Source: Streptomyces violaceorubidus
GTDB taxonomy: Bacteria > Actinomycetota > Actinomycetes > Streptomycetales > Streptomycetaceae
Assembly: GCF_000717995.1 (NCBI RefSeq)
Contig: NZ_JODM01000012.1
Location: 82,859-146,858 of the forward strand
Reading direction: 5' to 3'
DNA length: 64,000 bases
The first letter of the stretch is position 1. Each line of letters starts with the position of its first letter. Below are positions 49,087 to 57,244 of this stretch, in pieces. Under the pieces are notes generated by a model. It was not told the DNA's origin. It searched no databases and worked only from the letters and a program-made list of their open reading frames with translations. The translations under genes and the position numbers were made by a program.

Positions 49087-51684
49087 GTGCCGGAACTCGT
49101 ACTGGAATCCAATGGACGGACCTGGACGCTCGATCCGTCCCGGTCATACGCGCTAGGACGCGATCCGCAGGGGGAGCTTGTCTTCGACGACGCCAGGGTG
49201 TCCTGGCGACATGCCACGATCAGTTTCAACGGTCGCAGTTGGGTGGTCGAGGACCACGGCAGCACCAACGGCACGTTCGTGCACGGGCAGCGGGTCCAGC
49301 AGACCGAGCTCGGCGCCGGCACGGTGCTGAACCTCGGCAACGCGACCGACGGACCGCGCGTGAGCCTGACCGGAGCCCAGGTCCCGGCCGGCCCGCCGCA
49401 GGCCCAGCCGCAGCAGCAGCCGTACGCCGCGCAGGGCGCGAACGCGGGCTGGGCGCAGCAGGCGCCGCCCGCGCAGGAGCCGTTCCAGCAGCAGGCGCCG
49501 CCCCAGCAGGCACCGCAGCACGGGCAGCAGCACCAGGCCCAGCAGCCGGGCCGGCAGCAGCAACCGCCGCCGCAGTCGGCCGCACCGCAGCCGCAGCAGG
49601 CCGCGCCGCACTTCCCCCAGCAGCAGGGATCCGGCGGCGCGGCGGGGGCGCCACCGGTCTACGGGGACCGCAGCCCGACCACCTTCCACCAGTTCTCCCT
49701 CGGCCGCGTCATGCGCATCGGCCGTGCCCTGGAGAACGACCTGGTCGTCTCCGACCTCCAGGTGTCCCGGCACCACGCGGAGTTCCACGCGACGCCCGAC
49801 GGGCGCATGGAGATCCGCGACCTCGGCTCGCACAACGGCACGTACGTCAACGGCCAGCCGATCGCCAAGGGCGGCTCCCAACTGCTCGGCCCGACCGACA
49901 TCGTGGGCGTCGGCCACTCGACGTTCCAGATCGTCGGCGACCGGCTCGAGGAGTTCGTCGACACCGGTGAGGTCTCCTTCTCCGCCCGGCACCTGACCGT
50001 CACGGTCGACGGCGGCAAGCAGATCCTCAAGGACGTCTCCTTCGGCGTGCCCGAGAAGTCGCTGATCGCGGTCATCGGCCCCTCGGGCTCCGGCAAGTCG
50101 ACCCTGCTCAAGGCGCTCACCGGCTACCGGCCCGCCGACCAGGGCGAGGTCCTCTACGACAACCGGAACCTGTACAAGCAGTTCGCCGAGCTGCGCCAGC
50201 GCATCGGTCTGGTCCCGCAGGACGACATCCTGCACAAGGAGCTGACCGTCAAGAAGGCGCTCAAGTACGCGGCGAAGCTCCGCTTCCCCGCCGACACCAC
50301 GGCAGCCGAGCGCGACGCCCGCATAGACGAGGTGCTGCGCGAGCTGAAGCTGGACATCCACAAGGACAAGAAGGTCACGTCCCTGTCCGGCGGTCAGCGC
50401 AAGCGCGTCTCCGTCGCCCTGGAGCTGCTGACCAAGCCGTCGCTGATCTTCCTGGACGAGCCGACCTCCGGTCTCGACCCGGGCATGGACCGTGACGTCA
50501 TGCAGCTGCTGCGCGGCCTCGCCGACGACGGCCGCACCGTCCTCGTCGTCACCCACTCGGTGGCCGAGCTGGCGACCTGCGACAAGCTGCTGGTGATGGC
50601 GCCGGGCGGTTCCGTGGCCTACTTCGGCCCGCCGGAGGAGGCGCTGAACTTCTTCGGCTACGACACCTGGGCCGACGTCTTCTCCGCCTTCGAGAACTAT
50701 CGCGACTACGACTGGGCGGGCCGCTGGAAGGGCTCGCAGCACTACCAGATGTACGCCGCGGACCTCGACGCCGTCGCGCCGCAGCCCGTACAGGTACCGC
50801 CGATGCAGGCGATGAGGCCGCCGAAACCGCAGGGCTGGTTGTCGCAGTTCGTGACGCTGGTGCGGCGCTACGTGTCGGTGATCGCCTCCGACAAGGGCTT
50901 CCTCGCCCTGATGGTGATCCTCCCGGCGGTGCTGGGCGCGGTGAGCCTGCTCATCGACGCGGACAAGGGCCTGCTGCCCAACCCGCCCAACGCGGCGGGC
51001 CGGATCATCCCGAACGGCACGGCGACCACGGTCCTGCTGATCCTCGCGGTCGGCGCCTGCTTCGCCGGCGCCGCGAACTCGGTCCGTGAGCTGATCAAGG
51101 AACGGGTGATCTACGAGCGGGAACGCGCGACCGGCCTGTCCCGGTCCGCGTACCTGATGTCCAAGGTCTTCGTGCTCGGCGTGATCACGGTGTTCCAGGG
51201 ACTGCTGGTCGGTGTGATCGGCTTCGCCACCCGCGAGATCCCCGAGGAGGGGCTGGTCCTGGGCGGCTCGACGCTGGTCGAGCTGTCCCTGCCGATCATG
51301 GGGCTGGGCTTCAGCTCGATGATGTTCGGTCTGGTCATCTCCTCGCTGGTGAAGACCGCCGAGAAGACCATGCCGCTGCTCGTGATGTTCGCGATCATCC
51401 AGGTCGTCTTCACCGGCTGCCTCTTCGCCCTGAACGACGCGGTCGGCGTCAACCAGTTCTCGTACCTGATGCCCTCGCGCTGGGCGGTCGCCGCGGCCGG
51501 GGCCACGCTGGACTTCAACAAGGTCAGCCCACCCGAGAAGGGCGCCGAGGCCGACCCGCTGTGGGAGCACACCGTGGGCGCCTGGGGCATGGACATGGCC
51601 GCGCTGATCGTCCTCGGCGTGATCTGCGGCTTCTTCGTCGCCCGCTTCCTGCGCCGCCACGAGCCGGAGGTCATGCGCAAGTAG
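49087..51684 (+). CDS. FHA-domain ABC transporter (ATPase and permease fused, Rv1747-like)
   Basis: This 865-residue protein starts with an FHA domain (LGRDPQGELVFDDARVSWRH, GSTNGTFVHG, residues 1-95). A Gln/Pro-rich linker of about 90 residues and a second FHA domain (IGRALENDLVVSDLQVSRHH, GSHNGTYVNG, about 205-300) follow. An ABC ATPase (GPSGSGKST near 330, SGGQRKRVS, LIFLDEPTSGLD) and an ABC-2 type permease with six helices complete it. FHA domains bind phosphothreonine, so Ser/Thr kinase control is expected, as for Rv1747. The substrate is unknown; cell envelope lipids are a plausible guess. The start is GTG at 49087. Confidence 0.94.
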   Translation: MPELVLESNGRTWTLDPSRSYALGRDPQGELVFDDARVSWRHATISFNGRSWVVEDHGSTNGTFVHGQRVQQTELGAGTVLNLGNATDGPRVSLTGAQVPAGPPQAQPQQQPYAAQGANAGWAQQAPPAQEPFQQQAPPQQAPQHGQQHQAQQPGRQQQPPPQSAAPQPQQAAPHFPQQQGSGGAAGAPPVYGDRSPTTFHQFSLGRVMRIGRALENDLVVSDLQVSRHHAEFHATPDGRMEIRDLGSHNGTYVNGQPIAKGGSQLLGPTDIVGVGHSTFQIVGDRLEEFVDTGEVSFSARHLTVTVDGGKQILKDVSFGVPEKSLIAVIGPSGSGKSTLLKALTGYRPADQGEVLYDNRNLYKQFAELRQRIGLVPQDDILHKELTVKKALKYAAKLRFPADTTAAERDARIDEVLRELKLDIHKDKKVTSLSGGQRKRVSVALELLTKPSLIFLDEPTSGLDPGMDRDVMQLLRGLADDGRTVLVVTHSVAELATCDKLLVMAPGGSVAYFGPPEEALNFFGYDTWADVFSAFENYRDYDWAGRWKGSQHYQMYAADLDAVAPQPVQVPPMQAMRPPKPQGWLSQFVTLVRRYVSVIASDKGFLALMVILPAVLGAVSLLIDADKGLLPNPPNAAGRIIPNGTATTVLLILAVGACFAGAANSVRELIKERVIYERERATGLSRSAYLMSKVFVLGVITVFQGLLVGVIGFATREIPEEGLVLGGSTLVELSLPIMGLGFSSMMFGLVISSLVKTAEKTMPLLVMFAIIQVVFTGCLFALNDAVGVNQFSYLMPSRWAVAAAGATLDFNKVSPPEKGAEADPLWEHTVGAWGMDMAALIVLGVICGFFVARFLRRHEPEVMRK

Positions 51685-51720
51685 ACCGAGGTCCGGCGGG
51701 CCCGAGGGCCCCGCACGCCC

Positions 51721-51758
51721 CGAAGGGCGGCACCCTGTCAGGAGGGTGCCGCCCTTCG
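51721..51758. terminator. Perfect 16-bp stem terminator
   Basis: CGAAGGGCGGCACCCT and AGGGTGCCGCCCTTCG pair perfectly around the loop GTCAGG. It sits between the convergent FHA-ABC and SLT-domain genes. Confidence 0.88.
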
Positions 51759-51805
51759 GCGTACGGTGCGGCGTCGGCGACGTCGTGAAGAGGTCCGCGC
51801 CGACC

Positions 51806-52525
51806 TCAGTACGCGCTGTCGACGTTGTCCATGGTGCCGTACTTGTCCGCGGCGTAGTTGCACGCGGCGACGATGTTGGCGACCGGGTCGTAGATGTTCT
51901 TCGAGGTGCCGGCCACGTGGTAGGCCGCGAAGGTCGGCGGGATGACCTGGAGCAGGCCCTTCGACGGGATGCCGTTGATGGCGTTGATGTCCCAGTCGTT
52001 GATGGCCATCGGGTTGCCGGAGGACTCCCGCATGATGTTGCGGTGGATGCCCTCGTAGGAACCGGGGATGCCGTGCTTCTTCATGATGGCCCGGGCCTCG
52101 CGGATCCAGCCGTCGAGGTTGTTCGGGTAGGACTTCGGCGCGGCCTTCTTGACCTCGGTGCGCGCGGCGGACCGGCTGACGGTCTCCTTCGCCTCACGCT
52201 GGGAGACGGCCTTCTTGGCAGCGGCCTTCTTCTCGGCGGTCGCCTTCTTGGCGGCCGCCTCCTGCTTGGCCTCGATGGCGGCGACCTTCTGGCTCGCGCC
52301 GGCGAGCTGGCCGGTGACACCGGCGTGCACGTCCTGGATCTGCTTGGTGCTGTACGCCACCTTGGCCGTGGGAGCGGCCTCGCTCGTGGTCGTCGTCTGA
52401 CCGCTGGCCGGGACGGCGGTGAAGGCGACGGCGGCGGCGCCGAGCGTGCCGACACCGGCGATCGCGATCTTGTGCGTGCGGTTCAGGGAACGACTGCGAC
52501 CACGGGGAAGGATGTTCTTGAGCAT
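51806..52525 (-). CDS. Secreted SLT-domain (lytic transglycosylase-like) cell wall protein
   Basis: This 239-residue protein has a signal peptide (IAIAGVGTLGAAAVAFTAVPASG), an Ala/Lys-rich coiled linker (about 65-125) and a C-terminal transglycosylase SLT-like domain. The domain shows HRNIMRESSGNPMAINDWD with the catalytic Glu, then GIPSKGLLQVIPPTFAAYHV and VANIVAACNYAADKYG. It probably cleaves or remodels peptidoglycan during growth or germination. The ATG is at 52525. It is preceded by an 80-base structured leader (52560-52638), consistent with RNA-level control reported for streptomycete wall hydrolases. Confidence 0.92.
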   Translation of the reverse strand: MLKNILPRGRSRSLNRTHKIAIAGVGTLGAAAVAFTAVPASGQTTTTSEAAPTAKVAYSTKQIQDVHAGVTGQLAGASQKVAAIEAKQEAAAKKATAEKKAAAKKAVSQREAKETVSRSAARTEVKKAAPKSYPNNLDGWIREARAIMKKHGIPGSYEGIHRNIMRESSGNPMAINDWDINAINGIPSKGLLQVIPPTFAAYHVAGTSKNIYDPVANIVAACNYAADKYGTMDNVDSAY

Positions 52526-52559
52526 GGCGGGATAGACCTCTTCGAATAGCGCGGAGGTC

Positions 52560-52638
52560 GCTCTCGTCCGGCGGGGACAGTTGGTGCTTCCGGCACAAAC
52601 GCCGCGGGGGAGAACCCACGGCGTTGAGCGACGAGAGC
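52560..52638 (-). promoter_or_regulatory. Structured RNA leader (three-way junction) of the SLT-domain gene
   Basis: On the minus strand, GCTCTCGTC (52638-52630) pairs with GACGAGAGC (52568-52560) to enclose two hairpins: AACGCCG/CGGCGTT (52625-52598) with a GTGGGTTCTCCCCC loop, and GTGC/GCAC (52596-52584) around CGGAA. This is a long-range three-way junction that ends about 35 bp before the SLT gene ATG. Leader RNAs upstream of wall hydrolase genes (rpfA and swl genes) have been described in Streptomyces. Whether this belongs to the c-di-AMP (ydaO) class or another is not decided: the ydaO consensus is not obvious here. Confidence 0.6.
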
Positions 52639-52714
52639 AATTCTTAGCGGCCGCAAAATCCGGAGGCAAAGGTGTGACGTACGATCCGGGATAGTGGATC
52701 AGGGAACGGCGAAA

Positions 52715-52740
52715 CGGGGCAGATTGGACCATCTGCCCCG
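52715..52740 (-). terminator. Hairpin terminator after queA
   Basis: CGGGGCAGAT and ATCTGCCCCG form a perfect 10-bp stem around TGGACC. Read on the minus strand it is followed by TTTCG, fitting the end of the queA transcript 137 bp downstream of its stop. The rest of 52526-52877 contains the RNA leader and an unassigned promoter region. Confidence 0.75.
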
Positions 52741-52877
52741 CTCAAAACGGACGAGTCGTTCTCCTACTCCCCTTCGTACGTGACGTGCGCCCTATGCCCG
52801 GGCTCACATCGACCCCCCGCCTTTCTCACTGCTAGTTGCTGAAGCAATGCAAAGTGTGAGTGGGTGCCCGGCCCCCT

Positions 52878-53963
52878 CTACGGCAGGAGGAGATGGACGT
52901 CCCCGAACTCGTGCCAGAGGTAGCGCCCCCGCACCGCCGCCTCGTACCCGCGGTCGATCGCGGCCCGCCCCGCCACCGCCTCCAGCATCAGCAGATGCGA
53001 GGCCTCCGGTTCGTGCAGCCCCGTGAGCAGGCCCTCCACGACCCGCACACCGCGCTCCGGCGTCACCACCAGATCGGTCCACCCGGCCCGGGCCCCTACG
53101 ACCCCGTCGTCCCCGGCCGCCGACTCCACCGCCCGCACGGCCGTCGTCCCCACGGCCACCACCCGCCCGTCACCGGCGCGCACGGCGTTGATCAGCCGCG
53201 CCGACGCCTCGGGCACGGCGAACCGCTCCGGATACGGCGGCTCGTGCGACTCGGCCGAGGCCACCCCCGTGTGCAGCGTCACCGGCGCGAACTGCACCCC
53301 CCTGCTCACCAGCTCCGCCACCAGCCGCGCCGTGAAGGGCCGCGCCGCGCTCGGCATCTCCGCACTGCCCGTCCCGTCCCCGGACGCCAGCGCGAACACC
53401 GTCTGGTAGACGGACAGCGGCTGGTCCCGCTCCGTATAGGAGTAGCGAATGGGCCGCCCGTGCTCCCGCAGCAGCTCGGACACCCGCGCCCCCGACACCC
53501 GCTCCCCGTGCGCACTCACCGGCTCCTCCAGCACCAGCCGCGCACCACCCGGCAGCCGCACCCTCGTCCCCGCCGGACCGCCGCACCCCCGTCCCCCCAC
53601 TTCCCCCGCACGCGCGCGCGGGACGCCCGCCGCGTCCGCACGCGCGCGCGTGGTGCCCCTCCCGTCCGGGTCCCGCAGCTCCACCGCCCACCGGCCGTCG
53701 TCCCCGCGCGTGGAGAAGTGCACCACCACGCGCGCGTGCCCGGCCCGGCCGTCCACGGCGGCGGCCAGCGTGGCCGAGGTGTTGACCACCAGCAGATCAC
53801 CGGCCCGCAGCAGCCCCGGCAGCTCCGCGAAAGCGTGGTGCGAGACCTCGGTGCCGCGCGACACCAGCAGCCGTACGCCGTCCCGGTCGAGCCCCGGCTC
53901 CCGCTGCTCGACCGGCAGCGGGGCCGACAGCTCCTCGGGGACCCGCACCGCCGGCGACGACAT
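52878..53963 (-). CDS. queA: QueA-like S-adenosylmethionine:tRNA ribosyltransferase-isomerase
   Basis: This 361-residue protein has QueA segments: RAGDLLVVNTSATLAAAVDG near residue 55, GRPIRYSYTERDQPLSVYQT, the active region ARPFTARLVAELVSRGVQFA, and the C-terminal ATYLWHEFGD-like RGRYLWHEFGDVHLLL. QueA makes epoxyqueuosine in tRNA from SAM and preQ1-tRNA. Streptomycetes often lack the rest of the pathway, so the native reaction here may differ; no queuosine genes lie nearby. Its ATG shares a base with the SDR stop (TGATG). A Ser/Gly/Arg-rich insertion near residue 110 is larger than in E. coli QueA. Confidence 0.85.
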   Translation of the reverse strand: MSSPAVRVPEELSAPLPVEQREPGLDRDGVRLLVSRGTEVSHHAFAELPGLLRAGDLLVVNTSATLAAAVDGRAGHARVVVHFSTRGDDGRWAVELRDPDGRGTTRARADAAGVPRARAGEVGGRGCGGPAGTRVRLPGGARLVLEEPVSAHGERVSGARVSELLREHGRPIRYSYTERDQPLSVYQTVFALASGDGTGSAEMPSAARPFTARLVAELVSRGVQFAPVTLHTGVASAESHEPPYPERFAVPEASARLINAVRAGDGRVVAVGTTAVRAVESAAGDDGVVGARAGWTDLVVTPERGVRVVEGLLTGLHEPEASHLLMLEAVAGRAAIDRGYEAAVRGRYLWHEFGDVHLLLP

Positions 53964-54658
53964 CACCGCGCCTCCAGCAGCGCCGGAGCCCCGTAGCGCC
54001 CGCTCGCCGGACGCTCGTCCAGCAGCCGCAGCAGCGCCGGCACGACACTCGCCGGGTCCGGCCGCGGATCGTCGTCGTCCGGCACGCCAGCCGCGTACAG
54101 GTCCGTGGCCATGTCCCCCGGATCGAGGGCCCAGACCCGCAGCCCCGGCTCCTCCGTGCCCAGCACCGCCGCCAGCTGGTCCAGGGCCGCCTTGGACGCC
54201 CCGTAGCCGCCCCACGTCTCGTACGCCTCGGCGGCCGCGTCCGAGCTGATCGTGACCACCGCGCCCGCCGGAGCCGCCCGCAGCAGCGGCAGTGCCTCAC
54301 GGACCAGCCCCAGCGCGGCCACCACGTTCACCTCCAGGGCCCGCCGCAGCCCCTCCAGGGGCAGCTCCGCCAGCCGCACCAAGGGCTCGGCGCCCAGCGC
54401 GCTGGCGTTGCTCACCAGCAGATCCACGCCGCCCAGCCGCCGGGCCTCGGTCACCAGCCCCGTCCGGTGCCAGGAGTCGGTGACGTCGCCGGGCACCGCC
54501 GTCACGCGCGTGCCGTACGCCTCCAGCGCCGTCGCCGTCTCCTTGAGCACCTCGGGACCCCTGGCGTCCAGCACCAGGTCCCAGCCCCGCGCGGCCAGCG
54601 CCTCGGCGAGCGCCCGGCCCAGCCCCCTGGACGCCCCCGTGATGATCGCAACCGGCAT
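53963..54658 (-). CDS. SDR family oxidoreductase
   Basis: This 231-residue short-chain dehydrogenase has the cofactor motif VAIITGASRGLGRALAEAL (TGASRGLG), the LVSNASALG segment in place of NNAG, and the catalytic Ser in TISSDAAAEAYETWGGYGASK followed by Tyr-x3-Lys. It ends with RPASGRYGAPALLEAR. The specific substrate is unknown. It is cotranscribed with the queA-like gene (one-base overlap). The ATG at 54658 follows GAAGGGG. Confidence 0.92.
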   Translation of the reverse strand: MPVAIITGASRGLGRALAEALAARGWDLVLDARGPEVLKETATALEAYGTRVTAVPGDVTDSWHRTGLVTEARRLGGVDLLVSNASALGAEPLVRLAELPLEGLRRALEVNVVAALGLVREALPLLRAAPAGAVVTISSDAAAEAYETWGGYGASKAALDQLAAVLGTEEPGLRVWALDPGDMATDLYAAGVPDDDDPRPDPASVVPALLRLLDERPASGRYGAPALLEAR

Positions 54659-54762
54659 GACCCACGCCCCTTCGTCGTCCCCGCCGCCCGTGCGGCCGGC
54701 GTGATCCTCAACGTAGGAACCGCCGCCCGCCCGCCGCCTCGGGCACGGGCCCCAACCGGCCA

Positions 54763-54820
54763 GGGCCCTTCGCCCTAGGCCCGACGGGCGGGTCCCCGGA
54801 CCTAGGCCCACCGCCCTAGG
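54763..54820. promoter_or_regulatory. Three CCTAGG palindromes upstream of the histidine kinase gene
   Basis: CCTAGG occurs at 54774, 54801 and 54815, the first within GGGCCCTTCGCCCTAG (54763-54778). The arrangement resembles the GGGNNNTTNGNCCC-type boxes bound by DevR/OsdR-like regulators, but the match is partial. The sites lie 55-110 bp before the ATG at 54876, where autoregulatory sites of a two-component system would be expected. Confidence 0.45.
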
Positions 54821-54875
54821 CGAGGCCCGTCACCGGGCCGATCCCGCCCGCACCCCCCGCGGGTACCGTGAGGAC

Positions 54876-56045
54876 ATGAGCCACGGCCCCCGGTCCGGCC
54901 TCACCGCGGTGAGTTCCGCGCTGCTGGCCATGAGCAGGCACCTAGAGGTGCGCGACGTCCTCAAGACGATCGTCGCCTCGGCCCGCGAGCTGCTCGACGC
55001 GCAGTACGCCGCCCTCGGCGTCCCCGACGACCACGGCGGCTTCGCCCAGTTCGTGGTCGACGGCGTCAGCGACGAGCAGTGGAAGGCCATCGGCCCCCTG
55101 CCGCGCCAGCACGGCATCCTCGCCGCGATGCTCCACGAAGCCACCCCCGAGCGCCTCGGCGACGTCCGCAAGGACCCCCGCTTCGGCGGCTGGCCCTCCG
55201 CCCATCCCGACCTGGTCGACTTCCTGGGCCTGCCGATCCGGGACGGCGACGAGGTGCTCGGGGCCCTGTTCCTGGCGAACAAGCTGCGCCCTGCGGGGGG
55301 AGAGCCCTCGTGCGCGGAACCCGAGGGCGGCTGCGGCTTCACGCAGGACGACGAGGAACTGCTCGGCATCCTCGCCCAGCACGCCGCGATCGCCCTCACC
55401 AACGCGCGCCTGTACGAGCGCAGCCGCGAGCTCACCATCGCCGAGGAGCGCTCCCGCCTCGCCCACGAGCTGCACGACGCGGTGAGCCAGAAGCTGTTCT
55501 CGCTGCGCCTGACCGCCCAGGCCGCCACCGCCCTGGTCGACCGCGACCCCGCGCGGGCCAAGGACGAGCTGCACCAGGTCGCCACGCTCGCCGCCGAGGC
55601 CGCCGACGAGCTGCGCGCCGCCGTCGTCGAGCTGCGCCCCGCCGCGCTGGAGGAGGACGGCCTCGTCGCCACCCTGCGCACCCAGATCCAGGTCCTCGAC
55701 CGCGCCCACACCGCGCGCGTGTCCTTCACCGGCCACGGCGTCAAGGCCCTGCCCGCCGCCCAGGAGGAGGCGATGCTGCGCGTGGCCCAGGAGGCCCTGC
55801 ACAACGCCCTGCGCCACTCCGGGGCGGAGCACGTCCAGGTGACCCTGCGCCGACGGGGCACCGGCACCGTCCTGCGGATCACCGACGACGGCGGCGGCTT
55901 CGACCCGCGCACGGTGAGCCGCGCCGGACGCCACCTCGGCCTGGTCTCGATGCGCGACCGGGCGAGCGGCACCGGCGGCCGGCTGAGCGTGCGGTCCGCG
56001 CCCGGCGAGGGCACCACGATCGAGATGGAGGTTCCCGGTGGCTGA
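54876..56045 (+). CDS. GAF-domain sensor histidine kinase (HisKA_3/HATPase)
   Basis: This 389-residue kinase opens with a GAF domain (about residues 20-180: VRDVLKTIVASARELLDAQY, VDFLGLPIRDGDEVLGALFL). The NarL-type dimerisation motif follows as EERSRLAHELHDAVSQKLFS (the phosphorylatable His is in HELHD). The C-terminal ATPase has the N-box region AQEALHNALRHSGAEHV and G-boxes ITDDGGGFDPRT and GLVSMRDRASGTGG. The GAF domain is similar in plan to DevS-type sensors, so a small-molecule or gas ligand is possible but not shown. A TACCGT ends six bases before the ATG, consistent with leaderless expression. Confidence 0.93.
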   Translation: MSHGPRSGLTAVSSALLAMSRHLEVRDVLKTIVASARELLDAQYAALGVPDDHGGFAQFVVDGVSDEQWKAIGPLPRQHGILAAMLHEATPERLGDVRKDPRFGGWPSAHPDLVDFLGLPIRDGDEVLGALFLANKLRPAGGEPSCAEPEGGCGFTQDDEELLGILAQHAAIALTNARLYERSRELTIAEERSRLAHELHDAVSQKLFSLRLTAQAATALVDRDPARAKDELHQVATLAAEAADELRAAVVELRPAALEEDGLVATLRTQIQVLDRAHTARVSFTGHGVKALPAAQEEAMLRVAQEALHNALRHSGAEHVQVTLRRRGTGTVLRITDDGGGFDPRTVSRAGRHLGLVSMRDRASGTGGRLSVRSAPGEGTTIEMEVPGG

Positions 56046-56679
56046 GGCGATCAAGGTGCTGCTGGTCGACGACCACCAGGTGGTCCGCCGGGGACTGCGC
56101 ACCTTCCTGGAGGTACAGGACGACATCGAGGTGGTCGGCGAGGCCGCGGACGGCGCCGAGGGCGTCGAGCGGGCCCAGGAGCTGGAACCCGACGTGATCC
56201 TCATGGACGTCAAGATGCCGGGCATGGACGGCGTCGACGCGCTGCGCAGACTCCGGGAGCTGGAAAACCACGCGCGCGTGCTGGTCGTCACCAGCTTCAC
56301 CGAGCAGCGCACCGTGGTCCCGGCCCTGCGGGCGGGCGCGGCCGGCTACGTGTACAAGGACGTCGACCCCGACGCGCTGGCCGGCGCCATCCGCTCCGTC
56401 CACGCCGGGCACATCCTGCTCCAGCCCGAGGTCGCGGGCGCCCTGCTGAGCCAGGAGGAGAGCAGCTCGGGACCGGGCCGGGCCGGATCCCTCACGGAGC
56501 GGGAACGCGAGGTGCTGGGCCTGATAGCGGACGGCCGCTCCAACCGGGAGATCGCCCGTGCGCTGGTCCTCTCGGAGAAGACGGTGAAGACCCACGTCTC
56601 GAACATCCTGATGAAACTCGACCTCGCGGACCGCACCCAGGCGGCCCTGTGGGCCGTACGCCACGGCGTGACCGGCTGA
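56038..56679 (+). CDS. LuxR/NarL family response regulator
   Basis: This 213-residue regulator has a receiver domain (VLLVDDHQVVRRGLRTFLEV with Asp-Asp, DVILMDVKMPGMDGVDA with the phospho-acceptor Asp, VTSFTEQRTVV with the conserved Thr/Ser position, YVYKDVDPDAL with the Lys). A LuxR HTH follows (LTEREREVLGLIADGRSNRE, KTVKTHVSNILMKLDLADRT). It overlaps the histidine kinase gene by eight bases, so it is the cognate partner. The GTG start follows GGAGG. Confidence 0.96.
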   Translation: MAEAIKVLLVDDHQVVRRGLRTFLEVQDDIEVVGEAADGAEGVERAQELEPDVILMDVKMPGMDGVDALRRLRELENHARVLVVTSFTEQRTVVPALRAGAAGYVYKDVDPDALAGAIRSVHAGHILLQPEVAGALLSQEESSSGPGRAGSLTEREREVLGLIADGRSNREIARALVLSEKTVKTHVSNILMKLDLADRTQAALWAVRHGVTG

Positions 56680-56834
56680 CGCGGTACGCGGCGGGGCGGC
56701 GGAGGGTTCCCCTCCGGTCGGAGATTCATACCGTCGTGGGAATGTCCCCCATATGGCGCATCCTTCGAGGGGTCCGGCCGTTCTTCAGGGCGCACCACGG
56801 CGACTGCCGCGGTGATCGCAAGGAGGGCTTGTAA

Positions 56835-57083
56835 GTGAAGAACCTGAAGAAGGCAGCGGCCGTGACGATGGTGGCCGGCGGTCTGATCGCCGCCGGTGCG
56901 GGCATGGCCTCCGCCACCGACGGCGGCTCCCACGCCCACGGCGAGGCCATCGGCTCCCCGGGCGTCGCCTCCGGCAACCTGGTCCAGGCGCCGATCCACA
57001 TCCCGGTCAACGCCGTCGGCAACAGCGTCAACGTCATCGGCGTCCTGAACCCGGCCTTCGGCAACCTGGGCGTCAACCACTGA
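56835..57083 (+). CDS. chpE: Short chaplin ChpE
   Basis: This 82-residue protein has a signal peptide (MKNLKKAAAVTMVAGGLIAA, ending near ASA) and one chaplin domain: SGNLVQAPIHIPVNAVGNSV followed by NVIGVLNPAFGNLG. Both cysteines found in most chaplins are absent, as in ChpE. Chaplins self-assemble into amyloid-like surface layers that allow aerial hyphae to form; ChpE is expressed early and is one of the short chaplins that do not need cleavage by sortase. The GTG follows AGGAGG. No sortase motif is present. It lies just downstream of the two-component pair. Confidence 0.93.
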   Translation: MKNLKKAAAVTMVAGGLIAAGAGMASATDGGSHAHGEAIGSPGVASGNLVQAPIHIPVNAVGNSVNVIGVLNPAFGNLGVNH

Positions 57084-57244
57084 CGTCGGTCGTGACGATG
57101 CCTGCGGCCTCCCGGGCCCCCGGGAGGCCGCATCGGCATGACACAGCGCGTCCGGCGCTTGAGGACGAGGCCGTTCAGGCCGAAAGCGGGGGCGCGGCCC
57201 CCGGGACGGTCACACCAGCACGGAGCACAGGCCAGGAGAAGCGG

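Noticed and set aside
52560..52638. Assignment of the leader as a ydaO c-di-AMP riboswitch
   Set aside because: The conserved ydaO sequence blocks are not recognisable and the leader is too short; it is kept as an unclassified structured leader.
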